From Acidaminococcaceae bacterium (GTDB lineage: Bacteria; Bacillota; Negativicutes; Acidaminococcales; Acidaminococcaceae), in the NCBI GenBank assembly GCA_944390935.1, contig CALXRU010000006.1, positions 1 to 64,000 on the forward strand: a DNA stretch of 64,000 bases, read 5' to 3'. The position numbers and the translations under genes are program-made. The first letter of the stretch is position 1, and the number at the start of each line of letters is the position of its first letter. Positions 52,454-61,198 of this stretch are shown one piece after another. The notes under the pieces were generated by a model. That model was not told the DNA's origin. It worked only from the letters and a program-made list of their open reading frames with translations, and did not search any database.

Positions 52454-53824
52454 TCAGTCTTCGCGCTGTTTTGCCGCCCAGCCTTCAATGTTTTTCTGTT
52501 TGGCGCGGGCAATGCCAAGCGCGTCGGCGGGAACTTCCTTGGTAATGGTGGAACCTGCGCCGACATAAGCGCCGTCGCCGATGGTAACGGGCGCAACCAG
52601 ATTGCTGTTGCAGCCGATAAACGCGTCGTTTCCGATGGTGGTGCGGTGTTTCTTTTTGCCGTCGTAGTTAACCATAATGCAGCCGCAGCCGATGTTTACG
52701 CCGCTGCCGATATCGCTGTCGCCGATGTAGGAAAGGTGCGGCAGCTTGGTGCCGTAGCCGACGTGGGAATTTTTAACTTCGATGAAGTTGCCGATTTTAA
52801 CTTTTTCTTCCAGTACGGTATCGGGGCGCAGGTGTACGTAAGGCCCCATAACAACTTTGTTTTTCACAACGCAGTCATGCCCGTAGGTAAACTGCATTTC
52901 CACTTCGTCGCCAACTTTTACGTTGGTCAAACGCACGGAAGGCCCGATTACGCAGTCACTGCCTATTTCGGTTGCGCCTTCCAGCCATGTATACGGGTAA
53001 ATAACGGTGTCGCTCCCAACTTTTACGTCCTCGCCCACAAAGGTGCTGGCGGGGTCCATAACAGTTACGCCGCTGTCCATCAATCTGCCCAGCACGCGCT
53101 CACGCAGTTCCGCTTCGGCTTCTGCCAGCTGGCGGCGGCTGTTTACGCCCATCACCATGGCATTATCCGCAGTAACGGCGGCGCCTACTTTTTTACCCAT
53201 GCCATTCAGTTTGGAAAGTACGTCCGTCAAATAATATTCGCCCTGAGCGTTATCGTTGGTCAAAGTGTGCAGCACTTCAAACAGCAGCGGCGCTTCAAAG
53301 CAGAAAATGCCGGTGTTGATTTCGGTAATGGCTTTCTGTTCCGGCGTTGCGTCCTTTTCTTCCACAATGCCTGCCACATTGCCTTCGCTGTTGCGGATAA
53401 TGCGTCCGTAGCCGTATGGATTGGGCATCATGGCGGTCAGTACGGTAGCAGCAGCGCCGCTCTGTACATGTTCCTCGTAAAATTTACGCAGCTCGCCAGC
53501 GTCCAGCAGCGGAGTGTCGCCGCACAGCACTATTACAGTGCCGCTAAAACCTTTCAGTTCGTTTTCAGCCTGCATCACGGCGTGGCCGGTGCCAAGCTGT
53601 TCTTTTTGGTATACGTTTACGGCCTGGCTGCCGATGAGCTCATTAACAAGCTCTGCGCAGTGGCCGGTGATAACTACCTTTTTAGCAGCGCCTGCGCCGG
53701 TTGCAGCGTCAAGCACTCTTTGCAGCATGGCTTTGCCGCCAACTTTGTGCAAAACTTTCGGCAGTTTGGATTTCATGCGGGTGCCCATACCGGCAGCTAA
53801 AATTACAGCAACAAGTTTTGACAA
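52454..53824 (-). CDS. glmU: Bifunctional GlmU (GlcN-1-P acetyltransferase / GlcNAc-1-P uridylyltransferase)
   Basis: Makes UDP-GlcNAc for peptidoglycan and lipid A. 456 aa. N-terminal uridylyltransferase: VAVILAAGMGTRMKSKLPKV (residues 4-23), VLCGDTPLLD (about 98). C-terminal left-handed beta-helix acetyltransferase with hexapeptide turns (SYIGDSDIGSGVNIGCGCIM, IGCNSNLVAPVTIGDGAYVG). Start is TTG 53824 with AAGGGGT 7 nt upstream. It lies 17 nt after the GntR regulator. Confidence 0.96.
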   Translation of the reverse strand: MSKLVAVILAAGMGTRMKSKLPKVLHKVGGKAMLQRVLDAATGAGAAKKVVITGHCAELVNELIGSQAVNVYQKEQLGTGHAVMQAENELKGFSGTVIVLCGDTPLLDAGELRKFYEEHVQSGAAATVLTAMMPNPYGYGRIIRNSEGNVAGIVEEKDATPEQKAITEINTGIFCFEAPLLFEVLHTLTNDNAQGEYYLTDVLSKLNGMGKKVGAAVTADNAMVMGVNSRRQLAEAEAELRERVLGRLMDSGVTVMDPASTFVGEDVKVGSDTVIYPYTWLEGATEIGSDCVIGPSVRLTNVKVGDEVEMQFTYGHDCVVKNKVVMGPYVHLRPDTVLEEKVKIGNFIEVKNSHVGYGTKLPHLSYIGDSDIGSGVNIGCGCIMVNYDGKKKHRTTIGNDAFIGCNSNLVAPVTIGDGAYVGAGSTITKEVPADALGIARAKQKNIEGWAAKQRED

Positions 53825-53841
53825 TTTCTATACCCCTTTTC

Positions 53842-54534
53842 TTATTTTCTCTTGCGCTCTGCGCTTTCCAGCATATCCTTCAGCAGGGTGTGTTCGGCGT
53901 TTTCCATATGGATGCGCGCCGCGTTCTGCGCCCTGTCAACGTCGTGGGCGGCAATGCTGTCCACCAGCAGGCGGTGTTCTTCCATAGTGTTGCGCAAACG
54001 CCCCGGGTACATCATCGAGCGGCGGCGGATTACGGTAATCTGCTCGCGCAGGTTGTTGATGATGCCTGCTAATCTGCCGTTGCGGCTTGCCTTATACAAA
54101 ACATCGTGGAAAGCGGTGTCGATTTCTACAATTTTTTCAATGTTTCCGTCTTCAATATGCTGCCCAATTTCCACCAGCAGGCGCTGCATGGTTTCCAGCT
54201 CCTCATCGCTGATGCGCTCGGCAGCAAGCCCTGCGGCCAGAACCTCAAGGCTGGTGCGGATTTCGTAAACTTCGTTGATATCTTTAATGGAAATATCGGC
54301 CACATAAGTGCCTCGGCGCGGTATCATTACCACAAAGCCTTCCAGTTCCAGCTTGCGGATAGCCTCGCGCACGGGGGTACGGCTGACGCCCATTTCGTCA
54401 GCAAGCTGAATTTCCATCAGGCGCTCGCCCGGGCTGAAAACGCCGTCAACAATCGCCTGGCGGATGGTTTCGCATACCAGCTCGCGCAGCGGTCTGTAAC
54501 TGTCAAGCTGAATAGGGCTCAAATGTCCGCTCAT
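53842..54534 (-). CDS. GntR-family regulator, FadR/FCD subfamily
   Basis: 230 aa. N-terminal winged helix: LVCETIRQAIVDGVFSPGER (about residue 19), LADEMGVSRTPVREAIRKLE (about 45, the classic GntR recognition helix). C-terminal all-helical FCD ligand domain (VYEIRTSLEVLAAGLAAERI, IDTAFHDVLYKASRNGRLAG, MEEHRLLVDSIAAHDVDRAQ) with the metal-binding Asp/His pattern. FCD ligands are usually organic acids. ATG follows the ispE stop directly and AAAGGAG lies inside ispE. It occupies the place of purR/yabJ/spoVG in the Bacillus order; targets unknown. Confidence 0.9.
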   Translation of the reverse strand: MSGHLSPIQLDSYRPLRELVCETIRQAIVDGVFSPGERLMEIQLADEMGVSRTPVREAIRKLELEGFVVMIPRRGTYVADISIKDINEVYEIRTSLEVLAAGLAAERISDEELETMQRLLVEIGQHIEDGNIEKIVEIDTAFHDVLYKASRNGRLAGIINNLREQITVIRRRSMMYPGRLRNTMEEHRLLVDSIAAHDVDRAQNAARIHMENAEHTLLKDMLESAERKRK

Positions 54535-55398
54535 TTATATTACACTCCTTTGTACTGTATGGGCGATGGCTGTTTCAAGGTCATCTGCCGCAAGTGTTTT
54601 AAGTATTTTTTCCACCGTCTGCGTGTCTCTTACAATGGCAAATACGGTCGGCCCGCTGCCGCTCATCAGCGCGTAATCCGCACCGGCGGCCAGCATTTTT
54701 TGTTTTATGGCGTCTACCGCCGGATATTTGGCGCAGGTTACGCCTTCCAGCGCGTTGCCCATGCCGGGCAGCGGCAGTTTGGCACTGCCTTTTTGCAGCG
54801 CTGCGGTTAAGGCTTTAACGTCCGGGTGCTGCGGATTTGCCAAAGCGTCAAATTCGCGGTACACCCACGCGGTAGATACGGCAATTTTAGGCTTGGCCAG
54901 AACGATTACCGTTTCTTCCGGCGAAGGCAGTACGGTTAAATCCGTGCCGCGCCCTTCGGATAGCTGCGTGCCGCCAGCAATGCAGAACGGTACGTCGCTG
55001 CCGATTTCCGCCGCAAGTGCCTCCAACTCCGCCACGCTTAAATTAAGCTGCCACAAACGGTTCAGCCCGCGCAGCACTGCCGCCGCGTCGCTGCTGCCGC
55101 CTGCCAGCCCCGCCGCCATAAAAATGCGCTTATCCAGTGTTATTTTTACATCCGGCTTTTGGCCGAAACGGCTTGCCATCAGCATGGCAGCCTTCCACGC
55201 AAGGTTGGTGTCGTCGCCGGGCAAATCGTCCTTACCCGTCACAACGCAAAGCCCTTCGTGCGGCTCTAGCGTAACGCTATCGGCAAGGCTGACGCTCTGC
55301 ATTACCATGCACACCTCGTGGTAACCGTCCGGGCGCGTACCCAAAACGTCCAACCCCAGATTTATTTTGGCATAAGCTGTTTCTGTAATTTTTTCCAT
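54535..55398 (-). CDS. ispE: 4-diphosphocytidyl-2-C-methyl-D-erythritol kinase
   Basis: MEP-pathway GHMP kinase acting after IspD, 287 aa from ATG 55398 (AGGGA 7 nt upstream). I reject a longer reading from 55530 because its first 44 residues resemble no family member. TAYAKINLGLDVLGTRPDGY (residues 6-25) is the family start, the ATP loop FMAAGLAGGSSDAAAVLRGL is at about residue 88, and LMSGSGPTVFAIV at about 246. With ispDF in the same window, three MEP steps are covered. Confidence 0.95.
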   Translation of the reverse strand: MEKITETAYAKINLGLDVLGTRPDGYHEVCMVMQSVSLADSVTLEPHEGLCVVTGKDDLPGDDTNLAWKAAMLMASRFGQKPDVKITLDKRIFMAAGLAGGSSDAAAVLRGLNRLWQLNLSVAELEALAAEIGSDVPFCIAGGTQLSEGRGTDLTVLPSPEETVIVLAKPKIAVSTAWVYREFDALANPQHPDVKALTAALQKGSAKLPLPGMGNALEGVTCAKYPAVDAIKQKMLAAGADYALMSGSGPTVFAIVRDTQTVEKILKTLAADDLETAIAHTVQRSVI

Positions 55399-55610
55399 AA
55401 ACATCCCTGTCAATTCAAAATTCTGTATACAATATATTTTACCATAATTTAAGGCGCTTTGCTTTAGATGAAAGCAAAAAGTTATAAAAAATTTTAAATC
55501 TATTTTAAAATTTCTGTTCTTTTTTGCCAAAATTGCCGCCGTTCAATTCCTTTTTTGCGCAAAAAATGATAAGATTATAACAGTTAATCAAAATTTTTAA
55601 GGAGCGCACC

Positions 55611-56522
55611 ATGAAGCACAAAATTTACCGTTATACAATGGTGGTTATCGGCTGTTTGATTACGGCCAGCGCCATCAATCTGTTTTATATCCCCAACATG
55701 CTGCTCAGCGGCGGCGTTACGGGCCTTGGCTTTATCATTTACTATCTCAGCGGCCTGCCCATCGGCGTTATGAACCTCGTCCTCAACATCCCGCTGTTCT
55801 ACCTTGCGTGGAAGTACATGGACAAGGAATATTTCTTCGGCTCGCTGGCGACGATGACTTTCCTTTCCTTCGCCATTGACGGCCTGCACTTTTTAACGGC
55901 TTACACGCCGGATGTGCCGGAAAAAATGTTAAGCTGCATTACCGGCGGCGTTATGTACGGCCTCGGCATGGGTCTTGTGTACCGCGTCGGCGGCGGCACT
56001 GGCGGCATGGATATTATCGGCGGCATCATCAACAAATATTACAGCATCAGCCAGGCGACCACCAATTTTATTTTCAACATCTTCCTGATGATTTGCGGCA
56101 CGTTCTTCTTCGGTATCGAATCCGTGCTGTACACGATGCTGACCTTCTTCATCGTGTTTAAAGTTACCAACTCCATCACCGTCGGCTTCGATTACAAAAA
56201 GAACATTATCATCATCAGCGAACACTACGAAGAAATTGCCGAAGGCATTATTAAAATCGTCGGGCGCGGCGTTACTTACCTGTACGGCGAAGGCGCTTAC
56301 ACCCATCAGCAGCGCAAGGTGCTGTTTGTCGTTGCCAAGCTGACGCAGGTGGCACGCATCCGCCAGATTGTACGCAAAAAAGACCCCGGCGCGTTCATGA
56401 TTATCACCGAGGCTAGCGATGTTTTCGGGCGCGGCTTTACCTCCGCCCCCAGCGGCAAACACAAGCAGAAAAAGATTTTCGCCCTGATTAACCAGTACAC
56501 AAGCGAGGACGGCGGAAAATGA
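55611..56522 (+). CDS. YitT family membrane protein (DUF161/DUF2179)
   Basis: 303 aa. About five membrane segments in the first 190 residues (RYTMVVIGCLITASAINLFY, MLLSGGVTGLGFIIYYLSGL, GLVYRVGGGTGGMDIIGGII), then a C-terminal soluble DUF2179 domain (IIIISEHYEEIAEGIIKIVG, GAYTHQQRKVLFVVAKLTQV). The GG-rich GGVTGLG and GGGTGGMDI loops are family hallmarks. Function unknown; some relatives are linked to transport. AAGGAGC precedes the ATG; the stop overlaps the next gene by 4 nt. Confidence 0.9.
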   Translation: MKHKIYRYTMVVIGCLITASAINLFYIPNMLLSGGVTGLGFIIYYLSGLPIGVMNLVLNIPLFYLAWKYMDKEYFFGSLATMTFLSFAIDGLHFLTAYTPDVPEKMLSCITGGVMYGLGMGLVYRVGGGTGGMDIIGGIINKYYSISQATTNFIFNIFLMICGTFFFGIESVLYTMLTFFIVFKVTNSITVGFDYKKNIIIISEHYEEIAEGIIKIVGRGVTYLYGEGAYTHQQRKVLFVVAKLTQVARIRQIVRKKDPGAFMIITEASDVFGRGFTSAPSGKHKQKKIFALINQYTSEDGGK

Positions 56523-56998
56523 TTTTAATAAGCGCGTGCCTGTTGGGGCGCAACGTAAAATACAGCGGCGGCAACAATTTGTGCCCGTGGCTGGCAAAAT
56601 ATTACAATACCGATGATTTTATCGCCATTTGCCCGGAATGCTTCGGCGTTTTGCCGATACCCCGCCCGCCTGCAGAAATACAGGGCGGCAGCGGCGAGGA
56701 CGTTTTAAATGGCAGGGCCAAAGTTGCCGGTAAGGACGGTAAGGATGTAACGCAAAACTTTATCAGCGGCGCGCAAAAAGCGCTGGCCTATGCCAAAAAG
56801 CACAACGCCAATTGCGCCATACTAAAAGCGCGCAGCCCATCCTGCGGCTGCGGCATGATTTACGACGGCAGTTTTAACGGCGGCAAAAAAGCAGGCAACG
56901 GCGTAACAGCGGCGCTGTTTTTGCAAAATGGCATTAAAATTTACACCGAAGAAACCATCACCGAAGAAGAACTGATTAAAATTTTAAAAGAAAAATAA
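56519..56998 (+). CDS. DUF523 family protein (TudS-like, possible thiouracil desulfurase)
   Basis: 159 aa. The DUF523 family includes TudS, an iron-sulfur thiouracil desulfurase. Family cysteines are present: ISACLLGRNVKYSGGNN (C7), AICPECFGVLPIPRPPAEI (C38, C41) and LKARSPSCGCGMIYDG (about residue 105). The ATGA overlap with the YitT gene indicates coupled translation. The enzymatic role is by family membership only. A terminator follows. Confidence 0.85.
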   Translation: MILISACLLGRNVKYSGGNNLCPWLAKYYNTDDFIAICPECFGVLPIPRPPAEIQGGSGEDVLNGRAKVAGKDGKDVTQNFISGAQKALAYAKKHNANCAILKARSPSCGCGMIYDGSFNGGKKAGNGVTAALFLQNGIKIYTEETITEEELIKILKEK

Positions 56999-57003
56999 AA
57001 CCA

Positions 57004-57039
57004 CCCCGCTGTCATAACACGGCGGGGCTTTTTCACCCA
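57004..57039 (+). terminator. Terminator of the YitT-DUF523 operon
   Basis: CCCCGCTGT pairs with ACGGCGGGG (one G-U) around a short loop, followed by CTTTTTC, just past the DUF523 stop. Confidence 0.82.
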
Positions 57040-57069
57040 ATTTTACCAACCCCCACCACAAAGTTTTTA

Positions 57070-57098
57070 TGGCAATCTTTACCAAAATAGTTTATAAT
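57070..57098 (+). promoter_or_regulatory. Possible promoter of the 56-aa membrane peptide gene
   Basis: TATAAT (57093-57098) is perfect; a weak TGGCAA (57070-57075) lies 17 nt upstream. Confidence 0.45.
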
Positions 57099-57139
57099 AA
57101 AGTTAAAGATATTTATCTTGCCGAAGGGGGATTGCTGTT

Positions 57140-57310
57140 ATGGATAATGATTATATTAAACTTGATTATAAACCCAGAAAAAAATCCGCCAAAGAAACTA
57201 TGACCACTTATGATAAAGCCATTAAAATCATGTTTAAGGTTTTAATGTATATGATTTTGTACCTTGTTGTTATGGCAGGCGTAAGTTATCTTTTGCAGTT
57301 TACCAAATAA
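57140..57310 (+). CDS. Small single-pass membrane protein, unknown function (56 aa)
   Basis: Reads MDNDYIKLDYKPRKKSAKET then a hydrophobic segment (IMFKVLMYMILYLVVMAGVS, about residues 31-50) and a short end LLQFTK. AAGGGGG lies 9 nt upstream of the ATG, a TATAAT box lies about 40 nt upstream, and a hairpin with a T-run follows, so it looks like a complete transcription unit. The charged N-terminus is likely cytoplasmic. No family recognised; it is too short for homology claims by eye. Confidence 0.7.
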   Translation: MDNDYIKLDYKPRKKSAKETMTTYDKAIKIMFKVLMYMILYLVVMAGVSYLLQFTK

Positions 57311-57329
57311 CCGCATAATTTTATATTTT

Positions 57330-57360
57330 AAGGCGCATCAGTTTGGTGCGTCTTTTTTGT
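57330..57360 (+). terminator. Terminator after the 56-aa gene
   Basis: GGCGCATC pairs with GGTGCGTC (with wobbles) around a short loop, then TTTTTT. Confidence 0.65.
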
Positions 57361-57380
57361 TTTCCGTTGTGGCGGATATA

Positions 57381-57414
57381 AAAATAACGCAGATACTTTT
57401 GTATCTGCGTTTTA
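57381..57414. terminator. Bidirectional terminator between the small gene and csoR
   Basis: AACGCAGATAC/GTATCTGCGTT, a perfect 11-bp stem with a 4-nt loop, with A-rich and T-rich flanks. It mainly serves the minus-strand csoR gene. Confidence 0.82.
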
Positions 57415-57435
57415 ATTACTGCTTAAACTTTTGGC

Positions 57436-57711
57436 TTACGCCATGTTGGCGAAGCGTTCCACTGCTTTGGTAAAGTTTTGGATGGTTTTTTCAGCGTCGC
57501 CGTGCTCAATGCCGTCGCGCACACAGTGCTGGATATGCCCTTCCAGTACAACCTGCCCTACGCGGTGCAGCGCCGATTTGGCGGCGTTAATCTGCATTAA
57601 AATATCCTCGCACGGCACGTCCTCATCCACCATCCTGTCGATGGCCTGCACCTGCCCGATGATTTTTTTCAAACGGCGGTGCAAATTGTCAGAATCCATA
57701 CATTGCTTCAT
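57436..57711 (-). CDS. csoR: CsoR/RcnR-family metal-sensing repressor
   Basis: 91-aa all-helical DUF156 repressor. The family opening HRRLKKIIGQVQAIDRMVDE (residues 11-30) is clear. Metal ligands C34 (VPCEDI), H59 and C63 (GHIQHC) match the Cys-His-Cys of copper-sensing CsoR, so Cu(I) is the likely signal; formaldehyde sensors (FrmR) share part of this pattern. No copper pump lies next to it; the adjacent gene is an SLC13 transporter 37 nt upstream on the same strand. GGAGG precedes the ATG. Confidence 0.82.
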   Translation of the reverse strand: MKQCMDSDNLHRRLKKIIGQVQAIDRMVDEDVPCEDILMQINAAKSALHRVGQVVLEGHIQHCVRDGIEHGDAEKTIQNFTKAVERFANMA

Positions 57712-57748
57712 CTAATTCCTCCCATCCGCCGGCACGCAAACACCGGCT

Positions 57749-59008
57749 TTAAAAAGGCCAAACCAGCGGTACGATGATGACCGTGGCGGCAAAACACAAA
57801 ATTATCAGCGGCAGCCCGGCTTTAATGTAGTCCACAAAGCGGTAATGCCCGGGGCCGACCATTAAAGTACACGGCGGTGTGCCGATTGGCGTTGCAAACG
57901 CGCAGGACGACGCCACGGCAATGGACATCAGCACCGGGTACGGCGATACGCCCAGCTTTTGCGATACAACAAGCCCGATAGGCGCAAGCAGCGCCGCCGA
58001 TGCGGAGTTGCTCATAAACTGCGTTAACAGCGCCGTTACTATAAAAATTACTGCCGTTACAACCAGCGGGCCGGGTGCGCCGCCCAGCATTTCCAGCATC
58101 CAGCGCGCCAAAAGTTCGGCCGCACCGGTGTTGTACAGCGCGTGCGATACCGGCATCATGCCCGCAAACAGGAAAATAGTACTCCACTCAATGGAGTTAT
58201 ACGCCTGTTTTTCTGTCAGGCATCCGGTCAAAACACAAATCAGCGCGCCAACCACAGCCGCCATCTCAATGGTAATTTTTTCCAAATCAAGGCACATTAC
58301 CACCATGCAGCCCAACAAAATCAGCCCGGCAATAACCTGCTTGGGCACGTTGTGCTGCATCGGGTCAAGCTCCGCCAAAAACTTTTCGGGCACTTCGCCG
58401 CCCTCCGGCAGCAGCCTGCGCCCCACAAAATACATATAAACAATGGTGACGAGCGTAATAGGCACGCCAATCCACGCAAATTCAAAAAACTCAAACGGCT
58501 GGTAGCCAAAATTGCTCAGCGCACCGCTGATGATAATGTTCGGCGGCGTACCGACAAGGCTTATCATGCCGCCGCTGCAAACAGCGTAAGCCAGCGGTAT
58601 AAGCTGGCGTGAAGGCGACATTTTGGCAGCCGCGCAGATGCCCATTACTACCGGCAGCAGGCAGGCCGCCGTACCGGTGTTGGAAAGGCACATGCTTAAA
58701 ACGGCGGCAACAACCATAATGCACAGCATTAAATTCTTCTGGCTTTTGCCCGCGCGCTTAACAATAAACACGCCGATGCTGTGCGCCAGCCCCGTGTGGA
58801 ACATGGCCGCGCCAACCACAAACATACCGGCAAACAGCGTCACCGTCGGGTGCGAAAGCCCCAAAAACACGCCGTTATCGGGTATATAATTCAAAAATCC
58901 GCAGATAATCGCGCCGCCCATAGCGGTTACCGCCAGCGGAATCAGTTCCGTAATAAACAGCAGGGCCATCACGCCCAAAAGGATCAGACAGCCAACAGCA
59001 GGCTCCAT
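57749..59008 (-). CDS. SLC13/DASS-family anion transporter
   Basis: 419-aa membrane protein with about ten to twelve hydrophobic segments. Two clamshell motifs: SLVGTPPNIIISGALSNFGY (about residue 150, SNT-like loop) and AVASSCAFATPIGTPPCTLM (about 365). The start MEPAVGCLILLGVMALLFIT has the usual first segment. Family members import dicarboxylates or sulfate with sodium. It starts 18 nt after ftsH ends. GAGGTG precedes the ATG. Confidence 0.85.
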   Translation of the reverse strand: MEPAVGCLILLGVMALLFITELIPLAVTAMGGAIICGFLNYIPDNGVFLGLSHPTVTLFAGMFVVGAAMFHTGLAHSIGVFIVKRAGKSQKNLMLCIMVVAAVLSMCLSNTGTAACLLPVVMGICAAAKMSPSRQLIPLAYAVCSGGMISLVGTPPNIIISGALSNFGYQPFEFFEFAWIGVPITLVTIVYMYFVGRRLLPEGGEVPEKFLAELDPMQHNVPKQVIAGLILLGCMVVMCLDLEKITIEMAAVVGALICVLTGCLTEKQAYNSIEWSTIFLFAGMMPVSHALYNTGAAELLARWMLEMLGGAPGPLVVTAVIFIVTALLTQFMSNSASAALLAPIGLVVSQKLGVSPYPVLMSIAVASSCAFATPIGTPPCTLMVGPGHYRFVDYIKAGLPLIILCFAATVIIVPLVWPF

Positions 59009-59026
59009 ACCTTCACCTCAATCCCA

Positions 59027-61000
59027 TCAATTTCGTTCACTATCTTCATTAAGCAAAGCGTCCGGCGCATCTTCTGTCTGTTCCGCTTCGGCATCACAAA
59101 CACTGCAAACAGGCTTTGTTTCTTCAGCCGCCTGCGCGGATGTTTCAACGGTTTCTGCCTTTGTTTCGTCCTGTCTGCCGTGCTCTAAAATCTGCATAAA
59201 TTCTTCGCCGGTAATGGTTTCCTTTTCCAGAAGGTAAGCCGCAAGTTCATGCAGCTTATCCATATCGGCTTCCAGAATCGTGCGCGCTTTATTGTGCGCT
59301 TCTTTAATCAGTTCCAGCACCTTGGCGTCAATTTTGCCGCTGGTGGTTTCGCTGCAAGCCAGCGAAGTATCGCCGCCGAGGTAAGCGTTGGTAACGGTTT
59401 CCGTCGCCATCATGTCAAACTCATCCGTCATGCCGAAGCGTGTTACCATTGCCCGGGCAATACGTGTTGCCTGTTCAATATCGTTGCTGGCGCCGGTGGT
59501 AATGCTCTTGAAGATAACTTCTTCCGCCGCGCGCCCGCCGGTAAGCGTGGCAATTTTGTTGAACAGTTCTTCCTTGCTCATCAGCACGTTGTCGTCTTCG
59601 CTGACCTGCATGGTGTAGCCCAAAGCACCACTGGTACGCGGTACAATCGTAATTTTATGCACCGGCGCGCTGTTCTTCTGGCGTGCTGCCACAAGCGCGT
59701 GCCCAATTTCGTGGTACGCCACAATGCGTTTCTGCTCCTTGGGTATAACCGCGCCCTTGCGCTGATAACCGGCAATAACAACCTCTACAGATTCTTCAAG
59801 GTCGCTCTGCGTTACGCAGTCGCGGTGCATACGCACGGCACGCAAAGCCGCTTCGTTGACGATATTTGCCAGTTCCGCACCGCTTGCTCCGCTGGTTGCG
59901 CGGGCAATGGCGTTATAGTCGATATCGTCGCAGGTTTTAATGTTCTGCGCATGTACGCGCAAAATTGCTTCGCGTCCCTGCAAATCCGGCAGTTCAACCG
60001 GTATGCGGCGGTCAAAACGCCCCGGGCGCAAAAGCGCTTTATCCAGCGATTCCGGCCTGTTGGTTGCAGCTAAGATTACAATGCCCTTGCTGCCGTCAAA
60101 ACCGTCCATCTCGCTTAAAAGCTGGTTTAAGGTCTGTTCGCGTTCATCGTTGCCGCCAAAACGCCCGCTGTCGCGCTTTTTGCCGATAGCGTCAATCTCG
60201 TCGATAAAAATAATGCACGGCGCTTTTTCCTGCGCCTGTTTAAACAAATCGCGCACACGGGCGGCGCCCATGCCGACAAACATTTCAATAAATTCGCTGC
60301 CGCTGATGCTGAAAAACGGTACTTTTGCCTCACCGGCCACAGCTTTGGCAAGCAGCGTTTTGCCCGTGCCCGGAGGACCGACCAGAAGCGCGCCCTTCGG
60401 CATATTTGCGCCGATTGATTTGTATTTGTCCGGATGGTGCAAAAAGTCCACCAGCTCCATCAGTGCTTCCTTGGCTTCGTCCTGCCCTGCCACATCGGCA
60501 AAGGTCTTGCCTGTTGCGGCTTCCACATAAACCTTGGCGTTGCTCTTGCCAAAGTTCAGCGGGCCGCCTCCGCCCATGCGCCCTGCCATAAATCGCATAA
60601 ACAACTGCCCCAAGGCAAAAAAGATGAATATCGGGATAATCCAGTTATACAAAATGTTTTCCAGCGGCGTGTTTTCTTTAGGTATTACCTGCGAAAACTC
60701 CACCTTGCTTTCCATTAAGCGGTTAACAAGCTGGGGGTCTTCCACCCTGCCGGTAACATAAATGGATTTATCGTCGCTGTCTTTAGCAAGCACCGCAATT
60801 TTGTTGTTGGTAATTTCAACCTTGGCAACCTTGCCGTCGTCAACCATCTGCAAAAAGCTGCCGTAGGAAATTTCCTGCACCTTCGGGCTGAAGAACATCG
60901 GTATGATGACCGTGTTCAGCAAAAGCAAAATCGCCAGCGCCAGCATATAATAATAATACATTGATTTTTTTGGTGTTTTATCTTGATTTGTATTATTCAT
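59027..61000 (-). CDS. ftsH: ATP-dependent zinc metalloprotease FtsH
   Basis: Membrane AAA+ protease, 657 aa from ATG 61000 (GGAGGG 4 nt upstream). Two membrane segments (YYYYMLALAILLLLNTVIIP about 15-34, and WIIPIFIFFALGQLFMRFMA about 114-133). AAA domain: Walker A VGPPGTGKTLLAKAVAGEA (about 202), IIFIDEIDAIGKKRDSGRFG, SRH ATNRPESLDKALLRPGRFD. Zinc site YHEIGHALVAARQ (HExxH, about 423). The tail after the protease domain is acidic and contains CSVCDAE, unusual for FtsH. It has its own promoter and follows the atp operon terminator. Confidence 0.96.
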   Translation of the reverse strand: MNNTNQDKTPKKSMYYYYMLALAILLLLNTVIIPMFFSPKVQEISYGSFLQMVDDGKVAKVEITNNKIAVLAKDSDDKSIYVTGRVEDPQLVNRLMESKVEFSQVIPKENTPLENILYNWIIPIFIFFALGQLFMRFMAGRMGGGGPLNFGKSNAKVYVEAATGKTFADVAGQDEAKEALMELVDFLHHPDKYKSIGANMPKGALLVGPPGTGKTLLAKAVAGEAKVPFFSISGSEFIEMFVGMGAARVRDLFKQAQEKAPCIIFIDEIDAIGKKRDSGRFGGNDEREQTLNQLLSEMDGFDGSKGIVILAATNRPESLDKALLRPGRFDRRIPVELPDLQGREAILRVHAQNIKTCDDIDYNAIARATSGASGAELANIVNEAALRAVRMHRDCVTQSDLEESVEVVIAGYQRKGAVIPKEQKRIVAYHEIGHALVAARQKNSAPVHKITIVPRTSGALGYTMQVSEDDNVLMSKEELFNKIATLTGGRAAEEVIFKSITTGASNDIEQATRIARAMVTRFGMTDEFDMMATETVTNAYLGGDTSLACSETTSGKIDAKVLELIKEAHNKARTILEADMDKLHELAAYLLEKETITGEEFMQILEHGRQDETKAETVETSAQAAEETKPVCSVCDAEAEQTEDAPDALLNEDSERN

Positions 61001-61041
61001 TTTACCCTCCATATAAAAATCAGCCTAAAAACCGTAAATAT

Positions 61042-61070
61042 ATTTTATCGTATCCGGCGGCATAAAACAA
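61042..61070 (-). promoter_or_regulatory. Promoter of ftsH
   Basis: Minus strand TTGTTT (61070-61065), 17-nt spacer, TAAAAT (61047-61042), about 40 nt upstream of ftsH. Confidence 0.6.
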
Positions 61071-61154
61071 GCAAACATTTTGTGTACGGGCAGAAATTTG
61101 CAGCTTTCACAAAATTCAATGCAGCGGCGCTAAATCCATTTACGTTAAAACAAA

Positions 61155-61190
61155 ATAAAAAACGCACCCCGGTTAAGAGGTGCGTTTTAA
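61155..61190 (-). terminator. Terminator of the atp operon
   Basis: AACGCACC/GGTGCGTT hairpin (61186-61161) with a T-run on the minus strand, just past the atpC stop. Confidence 0.85.
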
Positions 61191-61198
61191 AATTAAGC

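Noticed and set aside
52646-53800. Open frame of 384 codons on the plus strand
   Set aside because: Antisense shadow of glmU, without any ribosome site or recognisable domain.
57749-59008. Copper transporter controlled by the adjacent CsoR
   Set aside because: The GTPPN and GTPPC loops identify an SLC13-type anion transporter and there is no CPx-ATPase motif or copper-binding domain.
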